Origin: Pseudorhodoferax sp047601025 | GTDB lineage: Bacteria > Pseudomonadota > Gammaproteobacteria > Burkholderiales > Burkholderiaceae_C | DNA: 64,000 nt | Reading direction: 5' to 3' | NCBI RefSeq assembly: GCF_047601025.1 | Contig: NZ_JASGJZ010000001.1 | Span: 1,922,001 to 1,986,000 of the forward strand | Shown here: in pieces, positions 33,625-42,067 of the stretch | How positions within the stretch are numbered: position 1 is the stretch's first letter | How the letters are laid out: every line of letters begins with the position of its first letter | Translations under genes and position numbers: made by a program | Notes under the pieces: generated by a model | What the model was told of the DNA's origin: nothing | What the model saw: only the letters and a program-made list of their open reading frames with translations | Databases searched by the model: none

Positions 33625-34755
33625 ATGCAAGATCCGCCGCCGTCCACGCCCGCGCCGCAGGCGCCCGAGGTCCTGGCCGATGGCGGCACGGCCGTGCTGC
33701 GGGGCCGCTGGACGGCGGCGGCCCTGGCCACCGGCGACCGGCTGCGCCGCGCCGACCGCCAGCTCGCCGCGCTGCCGCCGGCGGTCGGCTGGGACCTGCA
33801 GCAGATCGACCGGCTGGACCACCTCGGCGCGCAGCTGCTGTGGAACCGCTGGGGCCGCCGCTGGCCCGACCAACTGGCCCTGCTGCCGCAGCAGCGCAGC
33901 ATGCTCGAGCGCGTGGCCGCCTTCACCACCGCGCGCGAGACGCGGCCCGAGCGCGGCTTCGCGCAGGCCGTGGACGCGCTGGGCGCCCACGTGCTGGACA
34001 GCCTGGGCCAGTTCAAGAACGGCGTGCGGCTGGTCGGCCAGCTCGTGCTGGACGGCCTGCGCCTGCTGCGCCGGCCGGCGGCCGGCCCGTGGCGCGACAT
34101 CTCCGGCCACCTGTACCAGATGGGCGCGCTGGCGCTGCCGATCACCTTCCTGGTCGGCGCGCTGATCGGCGTGGTGCTGGCCTACCTGACCTCGCTGCAG
34201 CTGCGCCAGTTCGGCGCCGAGGCCTTCATCGTCAACATCCTCGGCGTGTCGCTGGTGCGCGAGCTGGGGCCGATGCTGGCCGCGATCCTGGTGGCCGGGC
34301 GCTCCGGCTCGGCGATCACCGCGCAGATCGGCGTGATGCGCGTGACCGAGGAGCTGGACGCGATGCGCGTGATGGGCATCGCGCACGGCTTCCGGCTGGT
34401 GCTGCCGCGCGCGATCGCGCTGTCCATCGCGATGCCGCTGATCGCCACCTGGACCACGCTGGCCGGCCTGGCCGGCGGCATGCTGGCGGCCGACCTGGCG
34501 CTGGGCATCACGCCGGCGTATTTCGCCAACGCGCTGCCGGCCGCCGTCAGCGTCGCCAACCTCGGCCTGGCGGTCGGCAAGTCGGTCGTGTTCGGCGTCG
34601 TGATCGCGCTGATCGGCTGCCACTACGGCCTGCGCGTGAAGCCCAACACCGAGAGCCTGGGGCAGGGCACGACGGCCTCCGTGGTCACGGCGATCACCGC
34701 GGTGATCCTGATCGACGCGCTGTTCGCCGTCGCCTTCCGCAGCGTGGGCATCTGA
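33625..34755 (+). CDS. MCE/Mla-type ABC permease with N-terminal STAS-like domain
   Basis: Inner-membrane permease of the MlaE family, 376 residues. The first 100 residues are soluble and read like a degenerate STAS domain (TAVLRGRWTAAALATGDRLRR, WDLQQIDRLDHLGAQLLW), normally a separate protein (MlaB). The membrane part has the MlaE signature IVNILGVSLVRELGPMLAAILVAGRSGSAITAQIG and five to six helices. With the ATPase, MCE protein and lipoprotein that follow, it forms a retrograde or anterograde phospholipid/lipid transporter. The ATG at 33625 fits family length. Confidence 0.93.
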   Translation: MQDPPPSTPAPQAPEVLADGGTAVLRGRWTAAALATGDRLRRADRQLAALPPAVGWDLQQIDRLDHLGAQLLWNRWGRRWPDQLALLPQQRSMLERVAAFTTARETRPERGFAQAVDALGAHVLDSLGQFKNGVRLVGQLVLDGLRLLRRPAAGPWRDISGHLYQMGALALPITFLVGALIGVVLAYLTSLQLRQFGAEAFIVNILGVSLVRELGPMLAAILVAGRSGSAITAQIGVMRVTEELDAMRVMGIAHGFRLVLPRAIALSIAMPLIATWTTLAGLAGGMLAADLALGITPAYFANALPAAVSVANLGLAVGKSVVFGVVIALIGCHYGLRVKPNTESLGQGTTASVVTAITAVILIDALFAVAFRSVGI

Positions 34756-34757
34756 AC

Positions 34758-35582
34758 ATGGCGGCGGCGCAGGCACCCGAGGTCGTCTCCATCCAGGGCC
34801 TGTGGACCGCCTTCGGCCAGCCGCCGCGGCAGGTCGTGATCCACCAGGACCTGGCGCTGTCGATCCGCGCCGGCGAAGTCGTGTCGCTGGTCGGCGGTTC
34901 GGGCACCGGTAAGACCGTGCTGCTGCGCCAGATGCTGGGGCTGGAGCGGCCCTACCGCGGCGAGGTCACGGTGCTGGGCGAGCCGGCCGCGCAGCTCGGC
35001 CGGCGCGGCGCGGCCAGCCGCGTGGGCATGCTGTTCCAGCAGGGCGCGCTGTTCTCGGCCTTCAGCGTGCTGGACAACATCGCCTTCCCGCTGCGCGAGC
35101 TGCGCCGGCTGCCGGACGAGCTGGTCTACGACACGGCGCTGGTCAAGCTGCAGATGGTCGGCCTGGGCCCGCAGCACGCCGGCAAGATGCCGGCCGACCT
35201 GTCCGGCGGCATGATCAAGCGTGTCGCGCTGGCGCGCGCGCTGGCCATGGACCCGCCGCTGCTGCTGCTGGACGAACCCACGGCCGGGCTGGACCCGCAC
35301 GGCTCGGACGAGTTCGTCGAGCTGCTGCGCTCGCTGCACCGCGAGCTGCGGCTCACCGTCGTGATGGTCACGCACGACCTGGACACGCTGTTCGCGCTGT
35401 CCAGCCGCGTGCTGGTGCTGGCCGAGAAGCGCGTGCTGGTCGAAGGGCCGCCGCGCGAGGTCGCGGCCTTCGACCATCCGTTCGTGCGCGACTTCTTCCA
35501 GGGCGAGCGCGGCCGCCGCGCCATGGCGCCGATCGAGCGCATCGCGCCCGCCCCCGAACCCGACCCCGCCCAGGAGGCTTGA
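34758..35582 (+). CDS. MCE/Mla-type ABC ATPase
   Basis: ATPase of 274 residues (MlaF family): Walker A VGGSGTGKTVLLRQ, Q-loop LFQQGALFSAF, signature DLSGGMIKRVALARALA with the family-typical M in place of Q, Walker B LLLLDEPTAGLD and H-loop VTHDLDT. It powers lipid transport through the permease encoded 2 nt upstream. The tail after residue 255 is Pro/Ala-rich. It overlaps the next ATG (TGATG). Confidence 0.95.
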   Translation: MAAAQAPEVVSIQGLWTAFGQPPRQVVIHQDLALSIRAGEVVSLVGGSGTGKTVLLRQMLGLERPYRGEVTVLGEPAAQLGRRGAASRVGMLFQQGALFSAFSVLDNIAFPLRELRRLPDELVYDTALVKLQMVGLGPQHAGKMPADLSGGMIKRVALARALAMDPPLLLLDEPTAGLDPHGSDEFVELLRSLHRELRLTVVMVTHDLDTLFALSSRVLVLAEKRVLVEGPPREVAAFDHPFVRDFFQGERGRRAMAPIERIAPAPEPDPAQEA

Positions 35583-36580
35583 TGGAAAACAAGGCCCACG
35601 CCATGGCCGCCGGCATCTTCGTGCTGGTGGTCGCCGCACTGCTGATCGCGCTGGCCGTCTGGCTCGGCCGCGAGAGCGGCAGCACCCGCACCTTCGAGCT
35701 GTCCACCAGCGAAGCGGTGACCGGCCTGCAGCCGCAGGCGCCGGTGCGCTTCAAGGGCGTGGCGGTCGGCAAGGTCACCCACATCGGCTTCGACCCGGAC
35801 GTGACCGGCAACATCGTGATCCGCATCGCCGTGGACGAGACCACGCCGCTGACGCCCAGCACCTTCGCCACGCTGAGCTACCAGGGCATCACCGGCCTGG
35901 CCTTCGTGCAGCTGGACGACCTGGGCGGCCCGCCGCAGCAGCTGCCCCCGGGCGCCAGCCGCGTGCCCCGGCTGGCGCTGAAGAACTCGCGCCTGGGCGA
36001 GCTGACCGACCAGGCGCCCGAGCTGATGGCCAAGGTGCAGCTGCTGCTGGACAACTTCAACGCCGTGCTGGGCGAGCAGAACGTGAAGAACTTCGGCACC
36101 GTGCTGGCCAACACCGGCGAGGCCACGGCCAGCATCGGCAAGGCCGCGCGCGGCATCGAGCAGCTGGCGGCGCAGATCGAGTCCACGCTGCGCCGCAGCG
36201 TCGACCCGGCGCTGGCCGGCATGCCGCAGATGACGCAGGAGGCCCAGCGCAGCCTGCAGGCCGTGCGCCAGGCGGCCGAGCAGGTGGCGCGGCTGTCCGG
36301 CGACGTCGATGCGCTGGCCCTGCGGCTGAACGCGCAGGACGGCCCGCTGGACCGCCTGGCCGAAGGCTCGGCCGCGCTGTCGCGCGCGGCCGAGACCTTC
36401 GGCGCCGCCACGCTGCCGCGCGTCAACCGCGCCAGCGACGACACCGCGCGCGCGGTGCGCCAGCTCGGCCGCACCGTCAACGCCATCAACGACAACCCGC
36501 AGTCGCTGATCTTCGGCAGCGGCAGCATTTCCCCGGGGCCCGGCGAGCCGGGCTTCGCCGCACCAGGAGCCACGCGATGA
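35582..36580 (+). CDS. MCE-domain (MlaD-like) protein
   Basis: 332 residues. N-terminal membrane helix (AAGIFVLVVAALLIALAVWLG), MCE domain about residues 38-115 (GLQPQAPVRFKGVAVGKVTHIGF, LSYQGITGLAFVQLDD), then a long helical tail (about 120-300) with heptad character (AARGIEQLAAQIESTLRR, AEQVARLSGDVDALALRLN). Such tails form a hexameric helical barrel in some MCE proteins and span part of the periplasm. It ends in a Gly/Pro-rich segment and overlaps the lipoprotein gene by ATGA. Confidence 0.95.
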   Translation: MENKAHAMAAGIFVLVVAALLIALAVWLGRESGSTRTFELSTSEAVTGLQPQAPVRFKGVAVGKVTHIGFDPDVTGNIVIRIAVDETTPLTPSTFATLSYQGITGLAFVQLDDLGGPPQQLPPGASRVPRLALKNSRLGELTDQAPELMAKVQLLLDNFNAVLGEQNVKNFGTVLANTGEATASIGKAARGIEQLAAQIESTLRRSVDPALAGMPQMTQEAQRSLQAVRQAAEQVARLSGDVDALALRLNAQDGPLDRLAEGSAALSRAAETFGAATLPRVNRASDDTARAVRQLGRTVNAINDNPQSLIFGSGSISPGPGEPGFAAPGATR

Positions 36581-37218
36581 GCCGTGCCACGCCCGTCCTT
36601 CTGTCCCTGCTGGTGCTGGCCGGCTGCTCGGCCCTGCCCGACCGGCCGCAGCGCCCGGCCCAGTACGACTTCGGCCCCGGTCCCGTCCCCACCGCCGCCG
36701 CGCCGGCCGGCCGCAGCGCGCCGCTGCCGCCGCTGGCGCTGGCCGAGGTCGAGGCCAGCGGCCCGCTGGAGGCCGGCACCGCCGTGCTGTACCGGCTGGG
36801 CTATGCCGACGACCGGCAGCTGCGCCCCTACGCGCTGGCGCGCTGGAGCATGCCGCCGGCCCAGCTGGTGCGCCAGCGCGTGCGCGAGCAACTGGGCCAG
36901 CACCGCACCATCGTCGGCGCCGGCGAGGGCGCGGCGATGCTGCGCGAAGGCGGCCGGCAGCCGACGGTGCTGCGCCTGGAGCTGGAGGAGTTCAGCCAGC
37001 TGTTCGGCTCGCCGGTGGAAAGCTTCGGCCTGCTGCGCCTGCGCGCCACGCTGGTCGACAACCTGCCGGCCGGCGAACGGGTGCTGGCGCAGCGCCAGCT
37101 CATCGTGCAGCGCCCCGCGCCCACGCCCGACGCCGCCGGCGGCGTGCGCGCGCTGGCCGAGGCCACGGACGCGGCGGCGGCGGACCTGGCGCAGTGGCTG
37201 GAGACGGCGCAGCCGTGA
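36577..37218 (+). CDS. ABC-type transport auxiliary lipoprotein (PqiC-like)
   Basis: Lipoprotein of 213 residues: signal LSLLVLAGC with Cys17, then a PqiC/DUF330-type domain (PLALAEVEASGPLEAGTAVLYRL, YALARWSMPPAQLVRQRVREQL, LRLELEEFSQLF). In Pqi systems this protein docks the periplasmic MCE channel to the outer membrane. It completes a permease-ATPase-MCE-lipoprotein operon that has neither MlaC nor a separate MlaB, so this is distinct from the classical Mla layout. Confidence 0.92.
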   Translation: MSRATPVLLSLLVLAGCSALPDRPQRPAQYDFGPGPVPTAAAPAGRSAPLPPLALAEVEASGPLEAGTAVLYRLGYADDRQLRPYALARWSMPPAQLVRQRVREQLGQHRTIVGAGEGAAMLREGGRQPTVLRLELEEFSQLFGSPVESFGLLRLRATLVDNLPAGERVLAQRQLIVQRPAPTPDAAGGVRALAEATDAAAADLAQWLETAQP

Positions 37219-37298
37219 GGGCGGGCGCCGGGCTCGGCGAGACGAAGAACGGGCCGGCCGGCGAGCAGGCCCCGAGCACGGCAGAGAAGGAAGAAGGC

Positions 37299-37853
37299 AT
37301 GCGCCGGCAAGACCATGCCGCTGCCAGCAAGTTCTTGAGCTACGTGCTGCGCCACGAGCCGCAGGCCATCGGCCTGGCCCTGGACAGCGAGGGCTGGACC
37401 CATGTCGAGACGCTGATCGCCGCCGCCGCGCGGCATGGGCGCATCCTGGACCGGGCCCTGATCGAGCAGGTGGTGGCGACCAGCGACAAGAAGCGGTTCG
37501 CGCTGTCGCCGGACGGCTCCAGCATCCGGGCGGTGCAGGGGCATTCGACCGCCCGCGTGGCGATCCGCTTTGCAGAGAAGGTGCCGCCCGCGACGCTGTA
37601 CCACGGGACGGCGGAGCGATTCCTGGAGTCGATCCGGCGGGAAGGGCTGAAGCCCGGTGAGCGGCAGTACGTGCATCTGTCCGAGGACGTGGAGACGGCG
37701 ACCGCCGTGGGCCAGCGCTACGGCAAGCCCGTGGCATTGGTCGTCGAGGCCGAGGCCATGCACCGCCAGGGCCTCGGGTTCCACCAGGCGGAGAACGGTG
37801 TCTGGCTCACGGCCGCCGTGCCGGCGCAGTTTCTGCGCCTGGCTGGCAAGTAG
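37299..37853 (+). CDS. kptA: RNA 2'-phosphotransferase
   Basis: 184-residue KptA/Tpt1 enzyme that removes an internal 2'-phosphate from RNA, transferring it to NAD. Family signatures: KFLSYVLRHEPQAIGL, SDKKRFALSPDGSSIRAVQGHS (R-x-x-x-G-H-S), LYHGT and YVHLSEDVETATAVG. The ATG at 37299 with AGAAGG upstream matches the family start; the ORF extends further upstream without motifs. Bacteria lack the tRNA splicing that uses Tpt1 in fungi, so the cellular substrate is unknown. It follows the MCE operon by 80 nt and is probably unrelated to it; codon use is slightly less GC-biased than its neighbours. Confidence 0.93.
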   Translation: MRRQDHAAASKFLSYVLRHEPQAIGLALDSEGWTHVETLIAAAARHGRILDRALIEQVVATSDKKRFALSPDGSSIRAVQGHSTARVAIRFAEKVPPATLYHGTAERFLESIRREGLKPGERQYVHLSEDVETATAVGQRYGKPVALVVEAEAMHRQGLGFHQAENGVWLTAAVPAQFLRLAGK

Positions 37854-37922
37854 GGCATGGCATGGGGCCTGGGGCACCGTCTGCCATGACCGCCGGGCCG
37901 ATCGGTCCGTCCGACCAACGGG

Positions 37923-38013
37923 CCCATCGCGCACCGTGTACGTGCTGCCCACGGCCGCCGGGTAGCTCTCGTTGATCGGCTCGTCGTTCTGGTCGAAGTC
38001 CGCCGAGGTGACC
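37923..38013 (-). pseudogene. Short remnant of a LysM-containing (RHS/adhesin-like) gene
   Basis: On the minus strand one frame reads SADFDQNDEPINESYPAAVG followed by STYTVRDG. TYTVRDG is the start of a LysM repeat of the kind found in large RHS or adhesin-like proteins (usually YTVRDGDTL). Only about 30 codons remain, with a stop just upstream and divergent sequence downstream. The rest of 37854-38142 holds no gene that I can support. Confidence 0.4.
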
Positions 38014-38142
38014 GGCCTGAGGAGAACAACAACCTCGCCTCAGCAGCTATGGCGGCTGGCCTGCCTGACGCAAGATTCAAGACCCTTGCACGCGCAACAT
38101 CCGCGGTATTTCGACGGCGAGCGCATGTTGCGCAAGCTGCTG

Positions 38143-39081
38143 TCAGCGCACCGCCGCATCCAGATGTGCGATGAGCCGCTGCAGCGCCGGCGTCGGCTGC
38201 TTGCGCCGGTGCAGCACGCGGTAACACTGCCGGACCATCCGCGGCAGCGGGGTGCGGATGCGCACGAGCCGGCCCGACGCCAGGTCGTCCGCGACCACCC
38301 ATTCCGACATGCAGGCCAGGCCCAGGCCGTCGGCGACGGCGTGCTTGTTGGCTTCCGAACTCCCCATCTCGATGCTGCGGCGGTAGGCGCGCAGGTGGGG
38401 CAGCAGCGCCAGGTCCGTGGCGACGCGGGTGCCGGAGCCGGCCTCGCGCAGCAGCCAGACCTGCTGGCGCAGCAGGGCCAGGGGCAGGTGCGGCGCCCCG
38501 CCCGCGTCCGCGGCCAGCTGCCGCGCCAGCGCCGGCGCGGCGACGATCACCAGCTCGTCGGCCAGCCAGGGCCGGGCGTCCAGTTCCGGCGTGTCGCAGG
38601 GGCCCTCGATCAGCCCCAGGTCGAGCTCGAAGCGGGCCACCGCGGTGCAGATTTCCGCGGTGTTGCCGATCGTCACCTGCGCGTGCCAGTCGGCGGCGGC
38701 GCCCGGCACGTACCAGCGCCGCAGGTAGCTGCCCAGCGCGCGGGGCAGCAGGTAGTTGCCGATCGTCGTGCTGGCGCCGATGCGCAGCGGCGGCGGCGCG
38801 TCGCCGTCACCGTCGCCGCCGGCGCTGCGCTCGATCTCCGCGGCGCCGTCGAGCAGTGCGCGGGCCTGGGGCAGCAGCGCTCGGCCGTGGTCGTTCAGCA
38901 GCAGGCGCTTGCCGGCCCGGTCGAACAGCTGGCGCGATAGCAGCCGCTCCAGCTCGTTCAGCGCGGCGCTGGTCGCCGATTGCGACAGCCCGATGCCGGC
39001 GCCCGCGGCGGCGGTGCTGCCGTGCTCGGCGACCGCCGCGAAGATCTGGAGCTGCCGCAGGGTCAGCCGGAGCGTGGCCAT
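38143..39081 (-). CDS. LysR-family regulator (CysB/YeiE-like, divergent from yeiH)
   Basis: 312 residues: winged helix at the N terminus (LTLRQLQIFAAVAEHGSTAAAG, LSQSATSAALNELERLL) and a LysR effector domain (LRIGASTTIGNYLLPRALGSYL, WLADELVIVAAP). The divergent YeiH-family exporter 96 bp away is its probable target, as LysR regulators commonly control the adjacent divergent gene, and YeiE-YeiH is a recurring pair. The effector may be a sulfur compound; this is inference. Confidence 0.93.
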   Translation of the reverse strand: MATLRLTLRQLQIFAAVAEHGSTAAAGAGIGLSQSATSAALNELERLLSRQLFDRAGKRLLLNDHGRALLPQARALLDGAAEIERSAGGDGDGDAPPPLRIGASTTIGNYLLPRALGSYLRRWYVPGAAADWHAQVTIGNTAEICTAVARFELDLGLIEGPCDTPELDARPWLADELVIVAAPALARQLAADAGGAPHLPLALLRQQVWLLREAGSGTRVATDLALLPHLRAYRRSIEMGSSEANKHAVADGLGLACMSEWVVADDLASGRLVRIRTPLPRMVRQCYRVLHRRKQPTPALQRLIAHLDAAVR

Positions 39082-39177
39082 GGTCCGTCTCCTCGCGTTC
39101 GTTGACCTGGAAAACCGGTCGATTCTAGGAAAGCAATGCGTTGGACGGGTTGCCGCGCGCTCCCTAGAGTCGCCGCC

Positions 39178-40251
39178 ATGAACGAAGAGCGCTTGCAGCC
39201 GGCCGCAGCAGCCGGGCCGGTGGCGCGCTGCATGCCGGGGCTGGCCCTGAGCGCGGCGCTGGGATGCGGGGCGGTCCTGCTGGCCGACGGGGCCTGGGTC
39301 CGGCGGCTGGAGCTCAGCGCGCTGTCGCTGGCCATCGTGCTCGGCATGCTGGTGGGCAACCTGGTGCGCGGCGGCGTGCCGGCGCGCTGCGCGCCGGGCG
39401 TCGGCTTTTCCCGGCAGACGCTGCTGCGGCTGGGCATCGTGCTGTACGGACTGCGGCTGACGCTGCAGGACGTCGCCCAGGTCGGCGCGGCCGGCCTGCT
39501 GATCGACGTCGTGGTCGTGGCCAGCACCTTCGGCCTGGCGGTCTGGCTGGGCGTGCGCTGGCTGGGGCTGGACCGCCGGGCGGCGATGCTGATCGGCGCC
39601 GGCAGCGCCATCTGCGGCGCCGCCGCGGTGCTGGCCACCGAGCCCGTGGTCAAGGGGCGGCCGGAGCAGGTCGCGGTGGCCGTGGCCACGGTGGTGGTGT
39701 TCGGCACGCTCGCCACCTTCCTGTACCCGCTGCTGTTCCAGCTGAACGCGCTGTGGCACGTGGTGCCGGCCGGCGAGCGCGGGTTCGGCATCTACATCGG
39801 CGCGACCGTGCACGAAGTGGCGCAGGTGGTGGCCGCAGGCCAGACCATCGGCCCGGCCGCGGCGGATGCGGCGGTGATCGCGAAGATGGTGCGGGTGATG
39901 CTGCTGGCGCCGTTCCTGGTCGCGCTGTCGGCCTGGCTGGCCCGCCATCCCGGGCTGGAATCCGCCGACGCCGGGCCGCGGCGCATCACCGTCCCCTGGT
40001 TCGCCGTCGGCTTCGTGGCGGTGGTGCTGCTCAACTCGCTGCAGCTGCTGCCGGCCGCCGTGGTCGGCGCGGTCACGGCGGCCGGCAACCTGTTGCTGGC
40101 GACGGCCATGGCCGCCCTGGGGCTGGCCACGCGCGCCGGCGCGATCCGGCAGGCGGGGCCGCGGCCGCTGGCGCTGGCGCTGCTGCTGTTCGCCTGGCTG
40201 GCCGCCGGCGGCGCGGTGCTGAACCGGGCGGTGCAGCTGTGGCTGGGGTGA
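39178..40251 (+). CDS. yeiH: YeiH family putative sulfate exporter
   Basis: Polytopic inner-membrane protein of 357 residues (UPF0324/PSE family) with about ten helices. Family motifs: LVGNLVRGG, LLRLGIVLYGLRLTLQDVAQVG, GAGSAICGAAAVLATEPVVKG, YIGATVHEVAQVVAAG and AVIAKMVRVMLLAPFLV. Members export sulfite, sulfate or taurine-derived sulfur. Divergent from its LysR regulator, with the shared promoter at 39082-39177. Confidence 0.93.
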   Translation: MNEERLQPAAAAGPVARCMPGLALSAALGCGAVLLADGAWVRRLELSALSLAIVLGMLVGNLVRGGVPARCAPGVGFSRQTLLRLGIVLYGLRLTLQDVAQVGAAGLLIDVVVVASTFGLAVWLGVRWLGLDRRAAMLIGAGSAICGAAAVLATEPVVKGRPEQVAVAVATVVVFGTLATFLYPLLFQLNALWHVVPAGERGFGIYIGATVHEVAQVVAAGQTIGPAAADAAVIAKMVRVMLLAPFLVALSAWLARHPGLESADAGPRRITVPWFAVGFVAVVLLNSLQLLPAAVVGAVTAAGNLLLATAMAALGLATRAGAIRQAGPRPLALALLLFAWLAAGGAVLNRAVQLWLG

Positions 40252-40257
40252 GACGCT

Positions 40258-40471
40258 GTGAGCGAATCCCTCGCACCCACGCGAGGCTCCCGGTGAGCGA
40301 CCCCCTGCATCGCCATTGCCATTGCCGAGCCCCCGGGGTCTCGCCCTTCGGGCCGGGATGCGGCGGGCCGCATGCGGGCGTTGCAGTCCCTGCCCCGGCA
40401 CCAGCCAGGGCGCGGCGGCCTGCGCCTGCGGCCCGGCGCACCCCGCCGTGCGTGCGATCGATCCGTTCACG
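40258..40471 (-). repeat. Dispersed intergenic repeat, copy A
   Basis: About 210 bp between yeiH and the deoxyinosine glycosylase. The core at 40333-40463 (containing TCGCCCTTCGGGCCGGGATG, GCATGCGGGCGTTGCAGTCC and TGCGGCCCGGCGCACCCC) is shared with copy B at 54.9 kb in the same orientation and with copy C at 53.1 kb inverted. The reverse complement ends near GATCGATCGCACGCACGG, also in copy C. No coding potential common to the copies. Confidence 0.85.
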
Positions 40472-40479
40472 CCTTCTGA

Positions 40480-40612
40480 GCAACCGTCTGCAAAGTCAAG
40501 CGCCGTGAAGCGACTTGTCCCGAGGTTCGCCGGTCCGGCCTGGACCATGGCATTGCGCACGGTCAGCCGCTTGCGCATGCAGGCGACCGGCGCCACCTCG
40601 GGCAGCTCGCCT
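40480..40612 (-). pseudogene. Remnant of an IS110-type transposase C terminus
   Basis: Minus-strand frame reads VAPVACMRKRLTVRNAMVQ, which resembles the conserved C terminus of IS110-family transposases (ALxACMRKLLTxLNAM). Only about 40 codons are left, flanked by unrelated sequence, directly beside repeat copy A. Together with copy A this fills most of the 427-bp gap 40252-40678; nothing else is seen in it. Confidence 0.45.
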
Positions 40613-40678
40613 GCGGCCTTGGGCCGCGCATGCGGTGGCCCGCGTGCCGCTGCGCCGTCTCTGGCATGCTCGGCCGGC

Positions 40679-41212
40679 ATGCGACACGGCTCCGCGACCG
40701 ATTCCGCCCCGCTGCTCTGCAGCTTTCCGCCGGTGGCGCGTGCCGATGCGCGCGTGCTGGTGCTGGGCAGCATGCCGGGCGCCCTGTCGCTGCGGCAGCA
40801 GCAGTACTACGCGCATCCGCGCAATGCGTTCTGGCAGATCATGGGCGCGGCGTTCGGCTTCGATCCGGCGGCTACGCCCTACGCCGCGCGGCTGGCGGCG
40901 CTGCAGGACCACGGCGTGGCGCTGTGGGACGTGGCGGCCCGCTGCGCGCGCACCGGCAGCCTGGACAGCGCGATCGTGGACGCCAGCATCGTGCCGAACG
41001 ACTTCGCGGCCTTCTTCGCGGCGCACCCGCGCATCGCGCGCGTGTGCTTCAACGGCGCCAAGGCCGAGGCCGTGTTCCGCCGCCGCGTGCTGCCGCTGCC
41101 GGCCGGGCTGCCGGCGCCGGACTGCCTGCGGCTGCCGTCCACCAGCCCGGCGCACGCCGGCATGCCGCTGGCGGCCAAGGCCGCGGCCTGGCGCGCCGCG
41201 CTGGCCGCCTGA
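40679..41212 (+). CDS. DNA-deoxyinosine glycosylase (UDG superfamily)
   Basis: 177-residue repair glycosylase of the hypoxanthine-DNA glycosylase family. Signature LVLGSMPGALSLRQQQYYAHPRN with FWQIMG, then LWDVAARCARTGSLDSAI, VCFNGAKAEAVF and LPSTSPAHAG, the UDG-like second motif. It removes deaminated adenine from DNA. The ATG at 40679 places the G-S-M-P-G loop at the family position. It converges on an SDR gene with the stops adjacent. Confidence 0.92.
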   Translation: MRHGSATDSAPLLCSFPPVARADARVLVLGSMPGALSLRQQQYYAHPRNAFWQIMGAAFGFDPAATPYAARLAALQDHGVALWDVAARCARTGSLDSAIVDASIVPNDFAAFFAAHPRIARVCFNGAKAEAVFRRRVLPLPAGLPAPDCLRLPSTSPAHAGMPLAAKAAAWRAALAA

Positions 41213-41959
41213 TCAGCGCCCGCCGGTCACGTCCAGGATCGCCATCGTGGTGTAGCTGGCCGCCTCGCCGATCAGCCAGACGATGGCCTGCGCGACCTCC
41301 TCGGCCGTGCCGCCGCGCTGCATCGGCACCAGGTGCTGCAGCTCGCGCACGCGCTCGGGCTGGCCGCCGGAGGCGTGGATCTCGGTCTCGATCAGCCCGG
41401 GCCGCACCGCGTTCACGCGCACGCCCTCGGCCGCGACCTCGCGCGCCAGGCCGATCGTGAACGCGTCGATCGCGCCCTTGCTGGCCGCGTAGTCCACGTA
41501 CTGGCCGGCGCCGCCCAGCCGCGCCGCGGCGCTGGACAGGTTGACGATGCTGCCGCCGGCGCCGCCGTGGCGCGTGCTCATGCGGCGCACGGCCTCGCGC
41601 GCGCACAGCAGGCTGCCGAGCAGGTTCACGTCGAGCATGCGGCGCCAGCGCGCGATGTCCATCTGGTCCAGGCGCTGCGCCCGGTCCACGATGCCGGCGT
41701 TGTTGACCAGCGCGGTCAGCCGGCCGAACCTGGCGTCGACCTGCTCGAACATGCGCAGCACCTGGGCCTCGTCGGCCACGTCGGCCTGCACGGCCATGGC
41801 GCGCCCGCCCGCGGCGCGGATGCTGCGCACCACCTCGTCGGCGGCGAGCGAATGCTGCGCGTAGTTCACGGCCACGGCCCAGCCCTGGCGCGCGGCCAGC
41901 AGTGCGGTGGCTGCGCCGATGCCCCGGCTGCCGCCGGTGACGAGCACGATCTTGTCCAT
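41213..41959 (-). CDS. SDR-family oxidoreductase
   Basis: 248-residue short-chain dehydrogenase: NAD(P) loop VTGGSRGIGAATAL, NNAG, catalytic Ser in IVNLSSAAARLGG, YxxxK as YVDYAASKGAI, and C-terminal TGGR. The Tyr-x-x-x-Lys is YAASK. The N residue following the loop (VNYAQHS) favours NADP. Substrate unknown. Single gene, divergent from the dienelactone hydrolase. Confidence 0.9.
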   Translation of the reverse strand: MDKIVLVTGGSRGIGAATALLAARQGWAVAVNYAQHSLAADEVVRSIRAAGGRAMAVQADVADEAQVLRMFEQVDARFGRLTALVNNAGIVDRAQRLDQMDIARWRRMLDVNLLGSLLCAREAVRRMSTRHGGAGGSIVNLSSAAARLGGAGQYVDYAASKGAIDAFTIGLAREVAAEGVRVNAVRPGLIETEIHASGGQPERVRELQHLVPMQRGGTAEEVAQAIVWLIGEAASYTTMAILDVTGGR

Positions 41960-42067
41960 CCAAGGTCTCCTGGGGTGATGCCGGGGCATGTTATCCATGG
42001 GCGCGCGAATCCTGCTAAAACCGCGCATTTCCCATTTCCGCCACCCGCATCGAAGGAGCACGACAGC

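Noticed and set aside
31465..34776. Minus-strand ORF of 1103 codons.
   Set aside because: Shadow of the unknown genes and the MCE permease.
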